Assembly (NCBI GenBank): GCA_963969365.1
Contig: OZ017749.1
Location: forward strand, 2,418,001-2,482,000
Reading direction: 5' to 3'
Origin: Asterochloris sp. CNOR1
Lineage: Eukaryota > Chlorophyta > Trebouxiophyceae > Trebouxiales > Trebouxiaceae
DNA length: 64,000 nt
Shown here: positions 22,746 through 33,969 of the stretch, one piece after another
How positions within the stretch are numbered: the stretch's first letter is position 1
Layout: each line of letters begins with the position of its first letter
The notes under the pieces: model-generated
What the model was told of the DNA's origin: nothing
The model's input: only the letters and a program-made list of their open reading frames with translations
Database searches by the model: none
Program-made: the position numbers and the translations under genes

Positions 22746-24848
22746 TTAGATGAGACGTTGGAGCTGCACCACATGTTTGCCCTTCTTTGTGATGCCCAAC
22801 TGCTTGACCTCGCACCTGCCCTTGCCTGCGCAACTGATGAGGTCGCCCTCTTTAACTATCCTGCTGGCAGATGTCACCTCCTTCCAGTTGAGCCTGCATC
22901 ACAGTTGCAAAGTTGAGCCCACAATTCATATAGGTGCCAGCATGAATCTGGCCCCCAAAACACAGCAAGGTGTGGGCAATTTTCTGGTGGGGGGTCTTTC
23001 TGGAAGCTGCAGACATCCAGTCGAGACCTGTGCGCACCTGACAAAAGACAATGTCCCTTTATAGGACTAATGCTGCCTGCTGCCCACATGTAAAGTGTGG
23101 GCACTTCATTTTGTAGTTCTTCCTCACAGCAGGCTGGTAGCTCACCTGACGTCTCCCTTCTTGATCATATCGGTGATCTTGGAACGAGACATCCTGAAGC
23201 CAGCGCTGGCAATGGCATCCAGCCTGAGAGAGGCCTCCACAGATTTGATGTCCTGAACCTGTGGCTCACGCACTTTCAGCTCGCTGAGGGCCATCTCTTG
23301 TGTCTCAACTGAGACCTTGCCCACCTGCAGCAGGGCAGCCATTTCTCAATAATGAGGTCACCCTTTGCAGTGACCATTTGGCTGTGTGTGCCAAGGCAAG
23401 CTTTTCTCTGGCCAAGCGCCTTAAATGTCTGGGGCCAGTTGCCAGCTCACCGATTTAAGGCTCATCTCCAGGTGCACAACAAGCTCTGGGACCACCTGCA
23501 GTTGCCAAGAAGAACTGCTGAGGGCTCCTCCTTCACAATACAGACATACTGAGCAATGCAGCGGCAGCTCTGGAGCCTTGCTCAGGGAGGCTGTGCACAT
23601 CAGCTTGGACACAGCATGCTGAGCGGTGCTGCTCGGGGCGCATGCCAAGCCCAGCAATGACACAGTGCCCGGGACGCAGTGCCCTGCAGGGTCTTCTGAG
23701 CCAATCTTGCTCTGTCCTGCTGGCTGCCACAACACTGCTCGACTGGTGCTGAGTCATGACTGAAATGGCTGCTCAAACTGGTCTTGGTCAGCCCCAACAA
23801 GTGTACTTGCGAGGCCATTATTATGAGTGGCTGTTCACCATGATATGTGCCCCCTGCTCGCCCTGAATCAGTATGTCGCCCACTTTGCTGCGTTCAATGC
23901 CTGTGCCAAGGCAAGCCCCCAGGAAGTCTCTATGGTTCTTGGGGTCAAACATGAAGGTGCCCTTCACATTGACTGCTGCCACACTGTCTATCTGCACAGC
24001 AAGGAAGCCCTCAGGTCAGGAGAAGTGCAGAATGCACTGCAGCAGTGAGCTTGGCATGAAAGCCAGCAAGATGCAGGCCCCACACAGCTGCGCATGCTGC
24101 ACTGAGCTGTGAGGCTTGCGTCAAAGAGGTCATACCTGCAACCCGCAATTCAGCTCTTGACAGGTGGTTTATGTAGCTTGGCAGCCTACAGTGGTGGCCT
24201 GAGGGGCAAATCACCTGTTGAGGATCTGCTGCGAGGGCCGCCACTGCATCCCCCCTCCCAACTGTAAGTCTGCAGCGCTCTGCCTGAGGGTAGCCGCCCC
24301 ATGTCACCATGTCCACCTGCGTGGCATCGCTGCATGAGTGTGCCATGGGGTGCAATATAGGAACATGCAGCCCCAGCAATGACCCTCTTGGCAGCACGTG
24401 ATCTTGACGCATCAACAGGGTTCGACCAGTGACGCGGTTCTGCGAGCCTCAAAGTTACCTCAGAGAGCGGAGCCAGCGCTCGTTGCGCCTCAGCCACCAC
24501 AGCTGGTGTGTAGAAGTCAGTTTCCAAGGTGGTCCATGTGGATGCGGCCCTCTCAGCCTGTTCAATGACACGCCTCACATCTTCTGCAACGTCTGAGGAC
24601 GCATGCAGCGCAAATGCTGCCTGCCGTGCTGCACTGCAGATGGTGGATGCACTGTTGCAGAGATGGGTCACATGGTGAGGCCTGGACGTTGCCACGCCGC
24701 AAGCCCACGACGTCGCGCCAAGGGACTGGAAGCACAGGGGCTGTGCGTGCAGGTCGCATTGCCTGCCACCATGGGCCATGCGAGACTGGCACAATAGCAT
24801 ATGCAGTCCGCGGTGGCGGCCGAGGATGCCTGGAGCACTGAGCAGCAT
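22746..24848 (-). CDS. Photosystem II S4-domain-containing protein, plastid-type
   Basis: An RNA-binding S4-domain protein of the YlmH-like family; in plants and cyanobacteria it is called PSII S4 and is plastid-located. The chosen start is the ATG at 24848. Minus-strand exons: about 24430-24640 (SSDVAEDVRRVIEQAERA, TTLETDFYTPAVVAEAQRAL); about 24215-24310 (VTWGGYPQAERCRL, the conserved GGYxxAER motif); about 23830-23970 (AVNVKGTFMFDPKNHRDFLG, DILIQGEQGAHIMV); about 23440-23540; about 23150-23330 (VSVETQEMALSELKVRE, SVEASLRLDAIASAGFRMSR, SKITDMIKKGDV, the S4 alpha-L motif); and the C-terminus (VKEGDLISCAGKGRCEVKQL, then KGKHVVQLQRLI, stop 22746). The region before SSDVAED may be a transit peptide but is poorly defined. 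Its presence argues for a photosynthetic organism. It is divergent from Obg with 112 bp between starts. Confidence 0.88.
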
Positions 24849-24960
24849 GTCCTACGCCACGCTTTGTGCATGAGACCGGTGACAGGGCAGGTCAAACTAT
24901 CAGATGAACAGGCAACGGAGGATCAAATAGGTCACAGATCTTTATCGAGTTCGCCATGCC
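24849..24960. promoter_or_regulatory. Short divergent promoter, PSII-S4/Obg
   Basis: There are 112 bp between the minus ATG at 24848 and the plus ATG at 24961. Both products look organellar, which would suit shared control. No motif is recognised. Confidence 0.45.
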
Positions 24961-27900
24961 ATGCGACGATTTGCAGCCTGGGTGAATTTCAATGAGGTAG
25001 CGCTCAGCACCTGCAGAGATCAAGCCTTGCAGTGCTGGCTTGTGCCCGGACGATTTGCCAGCACAGACACTGCCAGGGGTGGCAAGCGCAGCTATGTGGA
25101 CCGCCTGAGAGTTGTAGTGCAGGCTGGAGATGGCGGCGCAGGCTGCGTCACCTTCTGGCGGAGCGCTGCAAAAGGTACGCAGGCTGCTCTATATCTGGCA
25201 GTGGAACACTGCTCAATCTGAGAGCTGCTTCTGACCTACAGGCAAGCACGCCCCTGCAGACGGTGGCAAAGGTGGCAGAGGTGGTGATGTGTTGGTGCAG
25301 GCGTCTTCCAGGTTGTTGAAATTGATGATGTCTCTGCTCTGGTGTACTCTGCTCGACTCTTGGTGCCAGGCCAGAGGTTGTTCTCCTACATCATGTATGC
25401 GTGTATGTACGTATGTCAGTCATGCCGCCAACCCGTGTTGCAGCGCCTGATTCAGGCAGCTGCTGCCGTGCAGTCTGGAGCCATGCCAGGCAGCTGCAAC
25501 CACGTAGTGCTGCTGATGGGCGGCCACCAGGCCGCACCTGTCAGCAGGTAGCCAGTGTGCGAATGTCATGGGTGCAGGGTGAGGAGCCTGGGCAGCCTGC
25601 GCCAGCTGCAGAGGGCGCAGAATGGCGGGCACGGTGGCGCACAGAAGATGGTCGGTCGCCAGGGGCAGCCACGTATTCTGCAGGTGCCTCTTGCCCACCA
25701 TGACTTGCTGTGCACTAAGGCTGCCCTTGAATTCATGAAAGGCTGAAGGCGCAGTATGGCGCGCACAGCAGCGCCCAGAAGATGATCGGTCCCCAGGGCC
25801 AGTCAGGTGTCTGCAGATGGTTTCAGAAGTTGACCCAGAAGTTGCAGCAAGCTGTGCATGCCTCAACCCTTTGCAGGTGCCTCCGCAGTCGCTTCAGGAC
25901 TGACGAGGCAGGGCCTTATTGCATTGTGCTTAGGCCTTTCTCTGTGTGCGGGAGCAGATGCAGGCCTGCAGGTTTTGAGCCAGGTACTGGCCTATGTTGA
26001 TTTTGGAGATCTGTGCGGGATTCTCGTTGCACTGCATTGCTCATAAGGCCTGCCCCACTGCTACAGTGCCGATAGGCCTGGACTGTGTGCAGGTCCCTCT
26101 AGGCACAGTTGTGCACAGAGTGCTGCCCCAGGCTGCAGAGGTTGCGGAAGAAGGGTTTGATGTGCAAAAGGGGCCGCCACGCCTGCAGATGCACTGGATT
26201 GGCGCTCGTGATTATGTCTCGAGCGATGATGAGGGCAGTGCTTCAGGTGAGGTGCTGCCTGACCCAATCCAGTAGGCGGCGCCGGCATGTGCTGGGTGAA
26301 GCTGGATGTTCACGCCTTGCCTGCCCAACCCCCAGCGACATGGAGGGTGATGCGCTAATCGTCAAGTTGCCTGGTTGAATGGCGCCTCTCACCCTTGTTG
26401 GATTGATTGCTGCACGTGCATCTGATGCTGCTACTGTGGGCCTGCTGCCAGGCTTGCACCTGACTCACAGACTCACCCCGCAGGGTGACTGCAGGGGGTC
26501 CAACACGGTCAGGGCCATCTGCCACAGAGGAGGCGCCAGAGCATACATGTGCAGATCAGACGTATGAAGATGTGATGGCTGACCTGGCAGGCCAGCTACG
26601 AAGCAGCCAGTCTGACATGGATGATGAAGAGGATCCAATTGGGGCAGAGGAGGACCTTGAGCCAGGCAGTGGGTATGAGGCAGAGCCTGCCGGCAGCAGC
26701 CCTGCCAGGCTTCAGAACAAGCAGGACATGGAGGTGCGGTGCACATACTGCTGTGTGCCTTGGTCTTTGCCAAGTGTGCAGGGCCAGCCAGCAGCAGCTC
26801 AACCAGGCTGTACAATAAATGCAACCTGCAGGAGTGGCTGTGTGCATTTTTTGGGTGTAGCAATGAGCTGGAGCCCTGGGCCAGGGTTGCAGGGCCTGAC
26901 GGTGGCAGCCCTATCAGGCAACAAGATATGCAGAACTTGATGCTGGATGCACCCCAAGGCAGCGGCCATGGCTGGCATGAGCTGTATTCCTAGAACTGGA
27001 GGTCGCCTGCCCCATGCTGCTGGCAGGCCGGAGACAGGAGTTCCTGCCCTTAAACTGCTCTGCTCTCAGCACTGGTGGCCACTTTGCATCATGCTGCTGC
27101 CCACTACTGCCTGGCCACACCTGCCAGGATGTGGCAGTGCTGTAGCTGTGTGCGGCAAGGCATGCTGCATCTCAGCAGACTGGCTGCGGTGCTGGCTGCT
27201 GCCCCTGGGCAGAGTCCTGTGTTGCTGGGAGCCCTGCTGCTGGATGTGCGAGACACATTTGAGTGCAGTTTGGTGTACAGGGAGCTACCTTGATGCCTGT
27301 GGGAATTGCCAACAGGTGATGAAGCAGCTGGTGCTCAGCAGCATGTCAGAATGGGGCAGTCTCCACAGCCTTCAGGAGACTGGCTGCGGTGCTGACTGCG
27401 TGCAGTGCTGACTGGCGCTGGGACGCTGCTTGCAGGTGCTGGGGGACTTGCTACGGGAGGGCCAGCAGGTGACTGTCGCCAAGGGCGGACGTGGGGGCAA
27501 GGGCAATGCATCCATGCGCCACAACAAGCCCAACAGGTTTGTGTCATGCGATTGCCATGCTGCTGCAGGCAGCCCTCTCAGTGTGCAGAACGACCTGCCC
27601 TGGCATGTGCAGCTGGCCTTAGTGTGCTGCACATCATCACAGCAACTGCAGAGCTACCTTGATATCAGACTTCAGGTGCATATTGCCTCCCTCAGCCATG
27701 CTGCAGAGTCCCCAGCTCTCACACAGTGCTTTGTGCTGGCGTAGAGCAGCGAGCTACTTGTTACATCGGTCCTGTGTTGAGGCATCTGCAGGGCTGCCCG
27801 TGCAGGCCCGCTGTCGCTGTTGCAGAGCCCGGCTCTCCAGGAGAGCGCCAAGTGCTTGTGCTGGAGATCAAGACCATTGCAGATGTGGGCCTGGTGGGCC

Positions 27901-28902
27901 TGCCAAATGTTGGCAAGAGCACTCTACTCCGTGCCATTTCAGCTGCACAGCCAGAGGTGTGACCCCTCTGACTTGCACATCGACTGTGCTGCATGAGCAG
28001 CAATGGTGCCTGCCAGCTACCTGCTACCCACAGCTGACTGTGCTGCGTGTCAGCAGTGCATGGCAGCACAAGCAACTGGTGCATCTGTGTCAGAAGCTGA
28101 GGCCCAGCTGCCTGCGTAATGTGGTACTGCATCCTGAGGGAGTGATGGTTTCTGCAGTCTGCCTGAATGGTCGCAGCTGCCAACCATTGCCTTGCCACAC
28201 GCCTGCAGGTGGCGGACTACCCTTTCACAACTCTACATCCTCAGCTGGGCACGGTGGCCTACAGCGATGGGACCTCCCTCACCGTGGCAGACATTCCAGG
28301 CGTACTGCCTGGTGCCTCCGACAATCGGGGGCTGGGGCATGCCTTTCTTCGGCACATAGAGCGCTCGGCTGCCATTGCATATGTGGTCAGCCTGTCAGGT
28401 GAGATTATGTTCCTGTATTTTTGCTTCTGACATCAATTCGTGCTGATCGCATGGCCTGCTTCCATACACAGGTGTTCATGTGGGCAAAGAGGATTCTGAA
28501 ACTTCTGTGATGTTCAATCCCCTGCAGCAACTGCAGCAGCTTCAGGTGAGCCTGCAGTGTGTAAACTTTTATTTGGCACACAGTTGACACCATACTTGAG
28601 TGGGAGTGCTCTTCACTCATGGCCTGCTGGGCAGCAGATGCTTGCCTGAGTCTTGACCTCTGCTGTTGCAGAGAGAGCTCCATCTTTACGAGCCAAACCT
28701 GCTGACACGCCCCAGCCTGATCGTTGCCACACAGGCTGACAGACTCAGCCCAGACAAACTGAAGGCAGCAGTGTCCACTCTGAATGGCAGCTCAAAGTCT
28801 TTGTCAGTGCATGTTGTCTCTGGCATGCACCAGTGGGGCATACGTGAACTTCATCTAGCACTTCATGCAGTCTGCCCTCCTCGCCAGGCTCAGACTGTGT
28901 GA
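24961..28902 (+). CDS. Obg/MTG2-family GTPase (organellar)
   Basis: Obg GTPases act in large ribosomal subunit assembly in bacteria, mitochondria and plastids. Exon 1, 24961-about 25173: [10 protein letters not shown], a basic leader, then [19 protein letters not shown] (Obg glycine-rich fold). Exon 2 from 25242: [17 protein letters not shown]. Exon 3, about 25578-25683: [18 protein letters not shown]. Exon 4 from 26093: [12 protein letters not shown]. An acidic segment at about 26470-26730 ([19 protein letters not shown]) is unusual. Exon from 27437: [20 protein letters not shown] and GKGNASM. About 27800-27956: [17 protein letters not shown] (G1). 28209-28398: [14 protein letters not shown] (G2), [10 protein letters not shown] (G3), [13 protein letters not shown]. 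28471-28544, then 28672-28902 with [15 protein letters not shown]; the G4 position is TQAD instead of NKxD. Stop 28902. The basic leader favours mitochondria, but plastid import is possible. Confidence 0.92.
25613..26103. repeat. Clear exon-echo pair in an Obg intron
   Basis: The end of exon 3 (25613-25683) is copied at 25747-25816 within the intron, about 80 percent identical by eye and also ending in CTGCAG. The intron begins GTGCCTCTTGCCCA, resembling the start of the next exon, GTCCCTCTAGGCACA (26093). So the intron opens like the next exon and contains a copy of the previous exon's end, the arrangement left by a tandem duplication across an AG-GT junction. Confidence 0.85.
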
Positions 28903-29136
28903 CGAGGAGGCCATGGCCCCCTCTTCAAGCAGTGTGTCAACCTTTGAAATGGTGGCAACAGCAGACTGGGGTTTGGGGGAAGGGGTTAGACGAGGAGGAT
29001 TTCAAGGATGTGGGCACTGGCAGACTCAATGCCACAGGGGCTGGTGGCTGTCTGTGTCAGCTCCATTATCAACAAATCGTCCTCGTCTGGCTAGGATGTA
29101 CAGAAGAAGAGTGGATGGGGCCATGGGGACCGTAAA
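28903..29136. other. Convergent gap after Obg
   Basis: About 230 bp between the Obg stop and the probable end of the CacyBP-like gene. No gene is seen. Confidence 0.4.
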
Positions 29137-32100
29137 TTAGCAGGCTTTGGCGAATGTGCTGCATGCTGCCAGGCGTATCTGCGGGTCCCCAAGCAAGCCC
29201 ATCACGATTTGACAGGAGCTGATATTTTACCCCCTGCGAGATCCCTCCAATGCTTCTCCTCAGGCGTGGCGCTGTTTGCCTTCTGCAGGCAGGAGGCATC
29301 AGGGCCTGATCACCTGCTTTTCACAACAGATATGTGGGTGCAGTGCTGCCTTTTGCTGGAGGCAGTGCACGTCAGCTGGGTCCCACCTGGGCGGAAGGTG
29401 CAGCCGTTCTCTGCGAGCCATAGGCTAAAAAACGTGACATGGCGTGACATGCTGAGACAACCTTGCAGTTCAAGCCTATCATTCTGGGAAGTGGCCAGTA
29501 CAAAGGCATGCCATGCTGACCTTGATGGTGATGAGAATGTTCTTCTTTGTTTTGCTCGCCATCACAAGGCACCCATCTGGATTGATGGGACGGTATGTGG
29601 GCTTGATGGTGTAGACATAGTTCTTTCCCTGCAGGAAGTTGGTCTGCCTTCAGAAGAGTCTGTCTTGTTGGGCTGCAAGCCTCAAGTGTCTGGGTGGCCT
29701 TGCCTTGGGAAGGCGGGTGGCCATGTGCTGTCGAAGGGCAACAGAAGGCCAATAATAATGCAGAGCCCAGTGCAGGGAAGGGCAGCAGGGTAACATAGTT
29801 TGCCTTGCCATGCAGGCTGTAGGGCAGTCAGCACCTCGCATGCCCTGCTGCCAGCAGCCTTAGCGGGGAATGATTGCAGAGCTGAGTTCAGGAAGGTGAA
29901 GTGCTCATTGGGGTCCCTATGAGACTGTGAAAGGGCAGAGCGGCAGGAAGCATGTGGGCCCTCAAAAGCCTCGCGATGTTGAGTGGCCCCACCTGCAGGT
30001 TGACACACTTGACCTCCACCTCGTTGGGCTCAAAGGTGGCTCGAAGCAGCTCTGTCTGCACACCGGCCAGCGGGACATACACCTGCAGTGCAGTGTGTGG
30101 GGCCATTGGGGTGGGCATTGCCAAGTCACCTGACCATCCCACAGGGAAAGGCATGCCACAACTGCAGTGCAATGTGTGTGAGGGCGTCTGGTGGGGCATT
30201 GCAGCTACGACCTTGCACCTATGCCCAACGAATCACACAACACCCTGCAAAGGAATGCACGACAAACTTCTGGGCGCTGTGCAACTGTCTACTGCCTCCC
30301 CCCATCTGCAGGGAGGGATCCACATACAGTCCCTGACCTCATTGTGCAGCTGTGGTATGCAACCTGTCCCACCAAACACGTATAGGCAGACATGCAATGT
30401 CTCGGGCTGGTCACAGGCCGCGTTCAGGGGACATCTTCCCTGCTCACCTTGCAGGACTCTTCATTCTGCTCCCAGCTGCACGTTGTCAGCACACGGAACT
30501 CAGCATCTGCAGGGAGTGGTGGCTGCCCATTCTGCAGGTGCAGGTTCATCCCATACTTGAGCGCCGGCATCGCACTGCCACTGGCCATGTCGTGGCCAGG
30601 AACGTACTGCCCGCCTGCAGCCAGGGCACTGAGTGTATGCCTATGCTCTGGCTGGTTGCAGTACCTGATGGCAGGCCTCCCCTGCAGCCAAACCACAAGC
30701 CAGGCGGCTGAGCCAGCTGTAGTACTTGAGGCGCATGCATTGTTGTGCTGCTGGCCATGCCCTGGCCAGTCTTGACATGCCTATGTGCAGCCAGGGGACT
30801 AAATGTGAGCCTGTGGCTCTGGTGGGCGCAACACCTGACAACAGATGTGTCGAACCTCAGGATGTGAACGTGGCAGAATCCTGCAGCCAAGCCACTATCA
30901 GACAGCCCTTGCCAGCTGGCAAGCTTTGTTACTTGAGCGCGGACATTTTGGTGCCACTGCCCATGCCGTGACCAGGTGTGCACTGCTCCCTGGCAGCCAA
31001 GGCACTGAGTGTGAATCTGTGCTCAGAGGGCTTCAGGACTGTTGTCAACAACAAAAGGCGTGTAAGCATCGCAGGTGATACACTGCATCACCCGGTGCGC
31101 TGGCTGCACAGGCACATGCCGTACTGCTGCCTCCACAGGCGGTAGACCACCCTCTGCATGTCCCGGGCAGCGCTGCAGGCCTTATGAAGATCCTGTGCAG
31201 GGACAGCTCGAAATGTCTGCCTCCTCGGTGCATGAAGTGGCCCTACACACCCACCCTCCACAGGGCTTGCACCAGGCAGCACGGCAGGCTGGAAAAGGCG
31301 CTGTGCAGGGACAGCCTGAGGTCATTGCTTCCAGAAGTGCGCCCTTGGCCTCCACCTTGCCTCAGGGAGGGGCAGTGCTGCAAGCTGAGATGCAGTGCTG
31401 CTGTGCTCGGCCTGAGCTGCAGCATGGCAAAGAATTGCCCTCTGTCCCCCTGCAGTGCACCAAACCAGTGTATGCTGCAACCAGCAGCCTGAGCTGCAGC
31501 GCAGCTCACAGGAGCAAGCCGCTCTCTCCGCATGCCGCCCTCTGTCCCCGCAATCTATCAGTGCTGCAGACCCCCTAAACAGTGGCACAATCTGCAAACC
31601 GACCCCAAGCTGCTAAGTAGCAGCACATCGTCTGCGGAAAGGCCAGCTTGACTGAACAAGCAGACAGGTGCATCCCGGATGACACTGCACCACGCCCAGC
31701 CGCCCTGCGTCTCAGCAGTCCGCCTGAGAGGGCTGGTGCAGCAGCAAGCAGCCAGCCCAACCTGCACCATAGCTCACCTGCGCGTCCCCGTGCGGCATAG
31801 CTGCTGCGTCCCCCAGGACCGGCCCACACAGGGTCTGCTGGTGATATTGCATCGCCATTGCCTGTCATGTGTCCCATGCCTGCAGACAGTCTCTGACTTG
31901 GTGGCCTACATCCAATCGTGATGCTGCCAGCTGCAACATGAGTCCATCGCTACGGGGATTGCAGCCTAAATGGCACCCCTTCAGCAACTCACTTGCAGCA
32001 GGCAGAGTGCCTGCAAGTTGTGACGGCTCCAGCACTCCATTGATCTTGCCTGGTACGGTCAGTGTAGCACTCTCAAGAGCATATTTGGCCAGCCCTGAGC

Positions 32101-32506
32101 CAAAGGTGAACCCGGCAGCATAGTTGGGGTCGATCGACTGCACGTGCTTCTGGTCATAGCCTGCATGCTTGCCCTGCACATGCATCTCAAGTGTTAGCAG
32201 GTCTATGATGGCAGTTGCCTGAGCTGGAACATCACAAGCACATTGTCTCCACTCAATGAACCCAAACACCTCAAAGGCATAAAACTACAAAAGCTGCTCT
32301 GTGGCCACCAAGCATGTCCTTCTCCCAGCAGATGCTTTGAGCGCCAAGATCGTACTGGCGCCATTGCTCAATTGCATGTCTCCCCTGATTTGCCTACCTC
32401 ATGCTGACTCCTCACCAGCTCTTGCAGAGCGGCCTTCACCACTGGCCTCTGCGCCCGAGCTATGATTTCACCGAGCTCAATCAGATCTTCCTGAGTGAAT
32501 TGCATT
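29137..32506 (-). CDS. CacyBP/SIP-like protein (CS domain)
   Basis: Calcyclin-binding-protein relatives are adaptors that link SGT1/SIAH ubiquitin ligase machinery through a p23-like CS domain. Minus-strand exons: 32395-32506, starting MQFTQEDLIELGEIIARAQR, which fits the N-terminal helical hairpin (ExLxxLxxxAxRPxV); about 31990-32270 (AIIDLLTLEMHVQ, AGYDQKHVQSIDPNYAAGF), an open stretch with coding-like composition that I cannot match to CacyBP; about 30430-30610 (KYGMNLHLQNGQPP, FRVLTTCSWEQNEESCK), the entry to the CS domain; about 29990-30085 (VYVPLAGVQTELLRATF, EPNEVEVKCVNLQ); 29530-29632 (GKNYVYTIKPTYRPI, CLVMASKTKKNILITIK); and 29225-29290 (KANSATPEEKHWRDL), the W-containing segment after the CS domain. 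The C-terminal SGS-like end near 29137-29210 is tentative. The gene could be two genes split near 31.5 kb. The LINE lies just upstream. Confidence 0.75.
30551..31028. repeat. Three tandem copies of a CacyBP exon-acceptor block
   Basis: The block at 30551-30658 (minus strand acceptor plus GGQYVPGHDMASGSAMPALK) recurs at 30719-30825 and 30926-31028. Shared landmarks in order are TACTTGAG(C/G)CGC, TGGCCATG or CCCATG, GCAGCCA(G/A)GG, and ACTGAGTGT or ACTAAATGT. The two upstream copies are in the intron and no longer encode the peptide. Confidence 0.85.
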
Positions 32507-32568
32507 GCTGACCCTCTCGCCAAAGGCGATCTGCTGCTGTCACAGCAGCAGGGCAAGAGTAAGACCTA

Positions 32569-33969
32569 GTGGCGGTGGCCACTCCTAGGGTTTCAGCTGT
32601 TCCAGTCTCACAGATCTGCACAACACTGCTTTGGAGGGTCCAGCTTTGGAGGGTCCACCACTCTCAGTTCAGGCGATCTGCTGTTGACACTGATCGCATG
32701 GTGCTCAGCTCAGCACAGCGCAGATCTAGCCCAGGCCGGGAGGCGCCAAAGCCTGGCCGACCAGCAGCACCGCCTCTTTTGAGCAGGGTGCAGCCTGGGA
32801 GGGCTGGCAAGGATACAACAGTGAACCGCTGGGCCGACAAGAGCGATGATTTGACTGAATGTGATGGAGGCCAAGACAGCAGCAGACTCGCCAAGCAGGC
32901 ACGCCTGCCTGATGCAAGAGGAGGCAGGGCAGGTGGCAAGACAGGTGGCAGCATGGCCGTGACGCCATTGCCTGTAGTTGGTCCTTTGGCACCGACTGCA
33001 GAGCCTGATGCGCTGGTGTCTGGACCTGCTGAGACTGGGCTTTTGGCACCAGCCTCAGCAGCCTCAGCTGCTGATGCTGGTAACAACACCCCTGCCGCCC
33101 TTGAGGTGGGGGAGTTGGGGCCCGCAGTGCTGCTGACGCCTGCACCACAGGCTGCAGAAGGCAGCGACGCCGCTGCAGACATGAGGCCTGCAAAGGTCTT
33201 ATCAGAAGCAGACATAAGGGCAATGGTCCAGCACATGCTTCGCGGCCGGGACCAGCAGCTGGAGCAGAAGCTCAGTGCAGTAGAACAAAAGCTGACAGAT
33301 ACCCAGACGCAACTGGCAGCCACCTTACAGCGGGTGCAACAGCTTGAGCAGGCACAGACCACGGCAGCCACCAGTGGGCCAAGCCAGGCTGCAATGCAGG
33401 CAGTAGAGGCAGGGCTGCGGCAGACGCAAATGAGGACTGAGGAGCAGCAGACCCAGCTGGAACGGGTGATTCAGGAGCGTGATGCAGACAGAGCGGCGGA
33501 GCCTGCAGATAAGAGTGTACCTGCTAATGAGGATGTGGTGGTGGCACATGGAATGACTTGCGAGGGGCCTGATGCACAGGACTTCAGCACTGAGGATGTG
33601 GGCATGCTTCAGAACCAGGTTGCTGACATGCTGAAGGATGGCCTGCACCTTGAGGGTGTTGAGGTGCTGAAGGTAGAGCGCATCAAGCTGAGAAATGCGA
33701 CAGGGAAGACTCCCCCTGTGCGCATACGGGTTGCCCGCAAAGATCAATGTGCCAGTGTACTACGTGCTGCAAGTCAGCTCAAGCACCATCCAGCATTTAA
33801 CAAGGTTTATCTGCAGCCAGATTTGACCCCTGAGCAGCAGCCGAGGAAGCGCCTGGCCATGGGCCGCTTTCGCGACTTGCGCAAGCAGAACATCACCTGC
33901 TGCTTCCGACTGGACCGCATTTGGATCCGCACCGACAGCGGCCGGTGGCTCCTGGATAGGAGCTGCTAG
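32569..33969 (+). CDS. LINE ORF1 protein (coiled coil, nucleic-acid-binding type)
   Basis: Up to 466 residues; an internal Met at about 32698 (MVLSSAQRRSSPG) is an equally likely start. A basic Pro/Ala-rich N-terminus with GREAPKPGRPAAPP is followed by an Ala/Glu-rich stretch, a coiled coil at about residues 215-310 (QQLEQKLSAVEQKLTDTQTQ), and a C-terminal fold (HHPAFNKVYLQPDLTPEQQ then FRDLRKQNITCCFRLDRIWI) like the domain found before the endonuclease in many LINEs (VYISPDLTxEER...). ORF1 proteins form RNA-binding trimers in L1. The reading frame stays open up to UAG at 33967-33969 and continues open after it. Confidence 0.85.
   Translation: MAVATPRVSAVPVSQICTTLLWRVQLWRVHHSQFRRSAVDTDRMVLSSAQRRSSPGREAPKPGRPAAPPLLSRVQPGRAGKDTTVNRWADKSDDLTECDGGQDSSRLAKQARLPDARGGRAGGKTGGSMAVTPLPVVGPLAPTAEPDALVSGPAETGLLAPASAASAADAGNNTPAALEVGELGPAVLLTPAPQAAEGSDAAADMRPAKVLSEADIRAMVQHMLRGRDQQLEQKLSAVEQKLTDTQTQLAATLQRVQQLEQAQTTAATSGPSQAAMQAVEAGLRQTQMRTEEQQTQLERVIQERDADRAAEPADKSVPANEDVVVAHGMTCEGPDAQDFSTEDVGMLQNQVADMLKDGLHLEGVEVLKVERIKLRNATGKTPPVRIRVARKDQCASVLRAASQLKHHPAFNKVYLQPDLTPEQQPRKRLAMGRFRDLRKQNITCCFRLDRIWIRTDSGRWLLDRSC

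Noticed and set aside
32664-33371. 235-codon minus-strand ORF
   Set aside because: Antisense shadow of the LINE ORF1 Ala/Glu-rich region.
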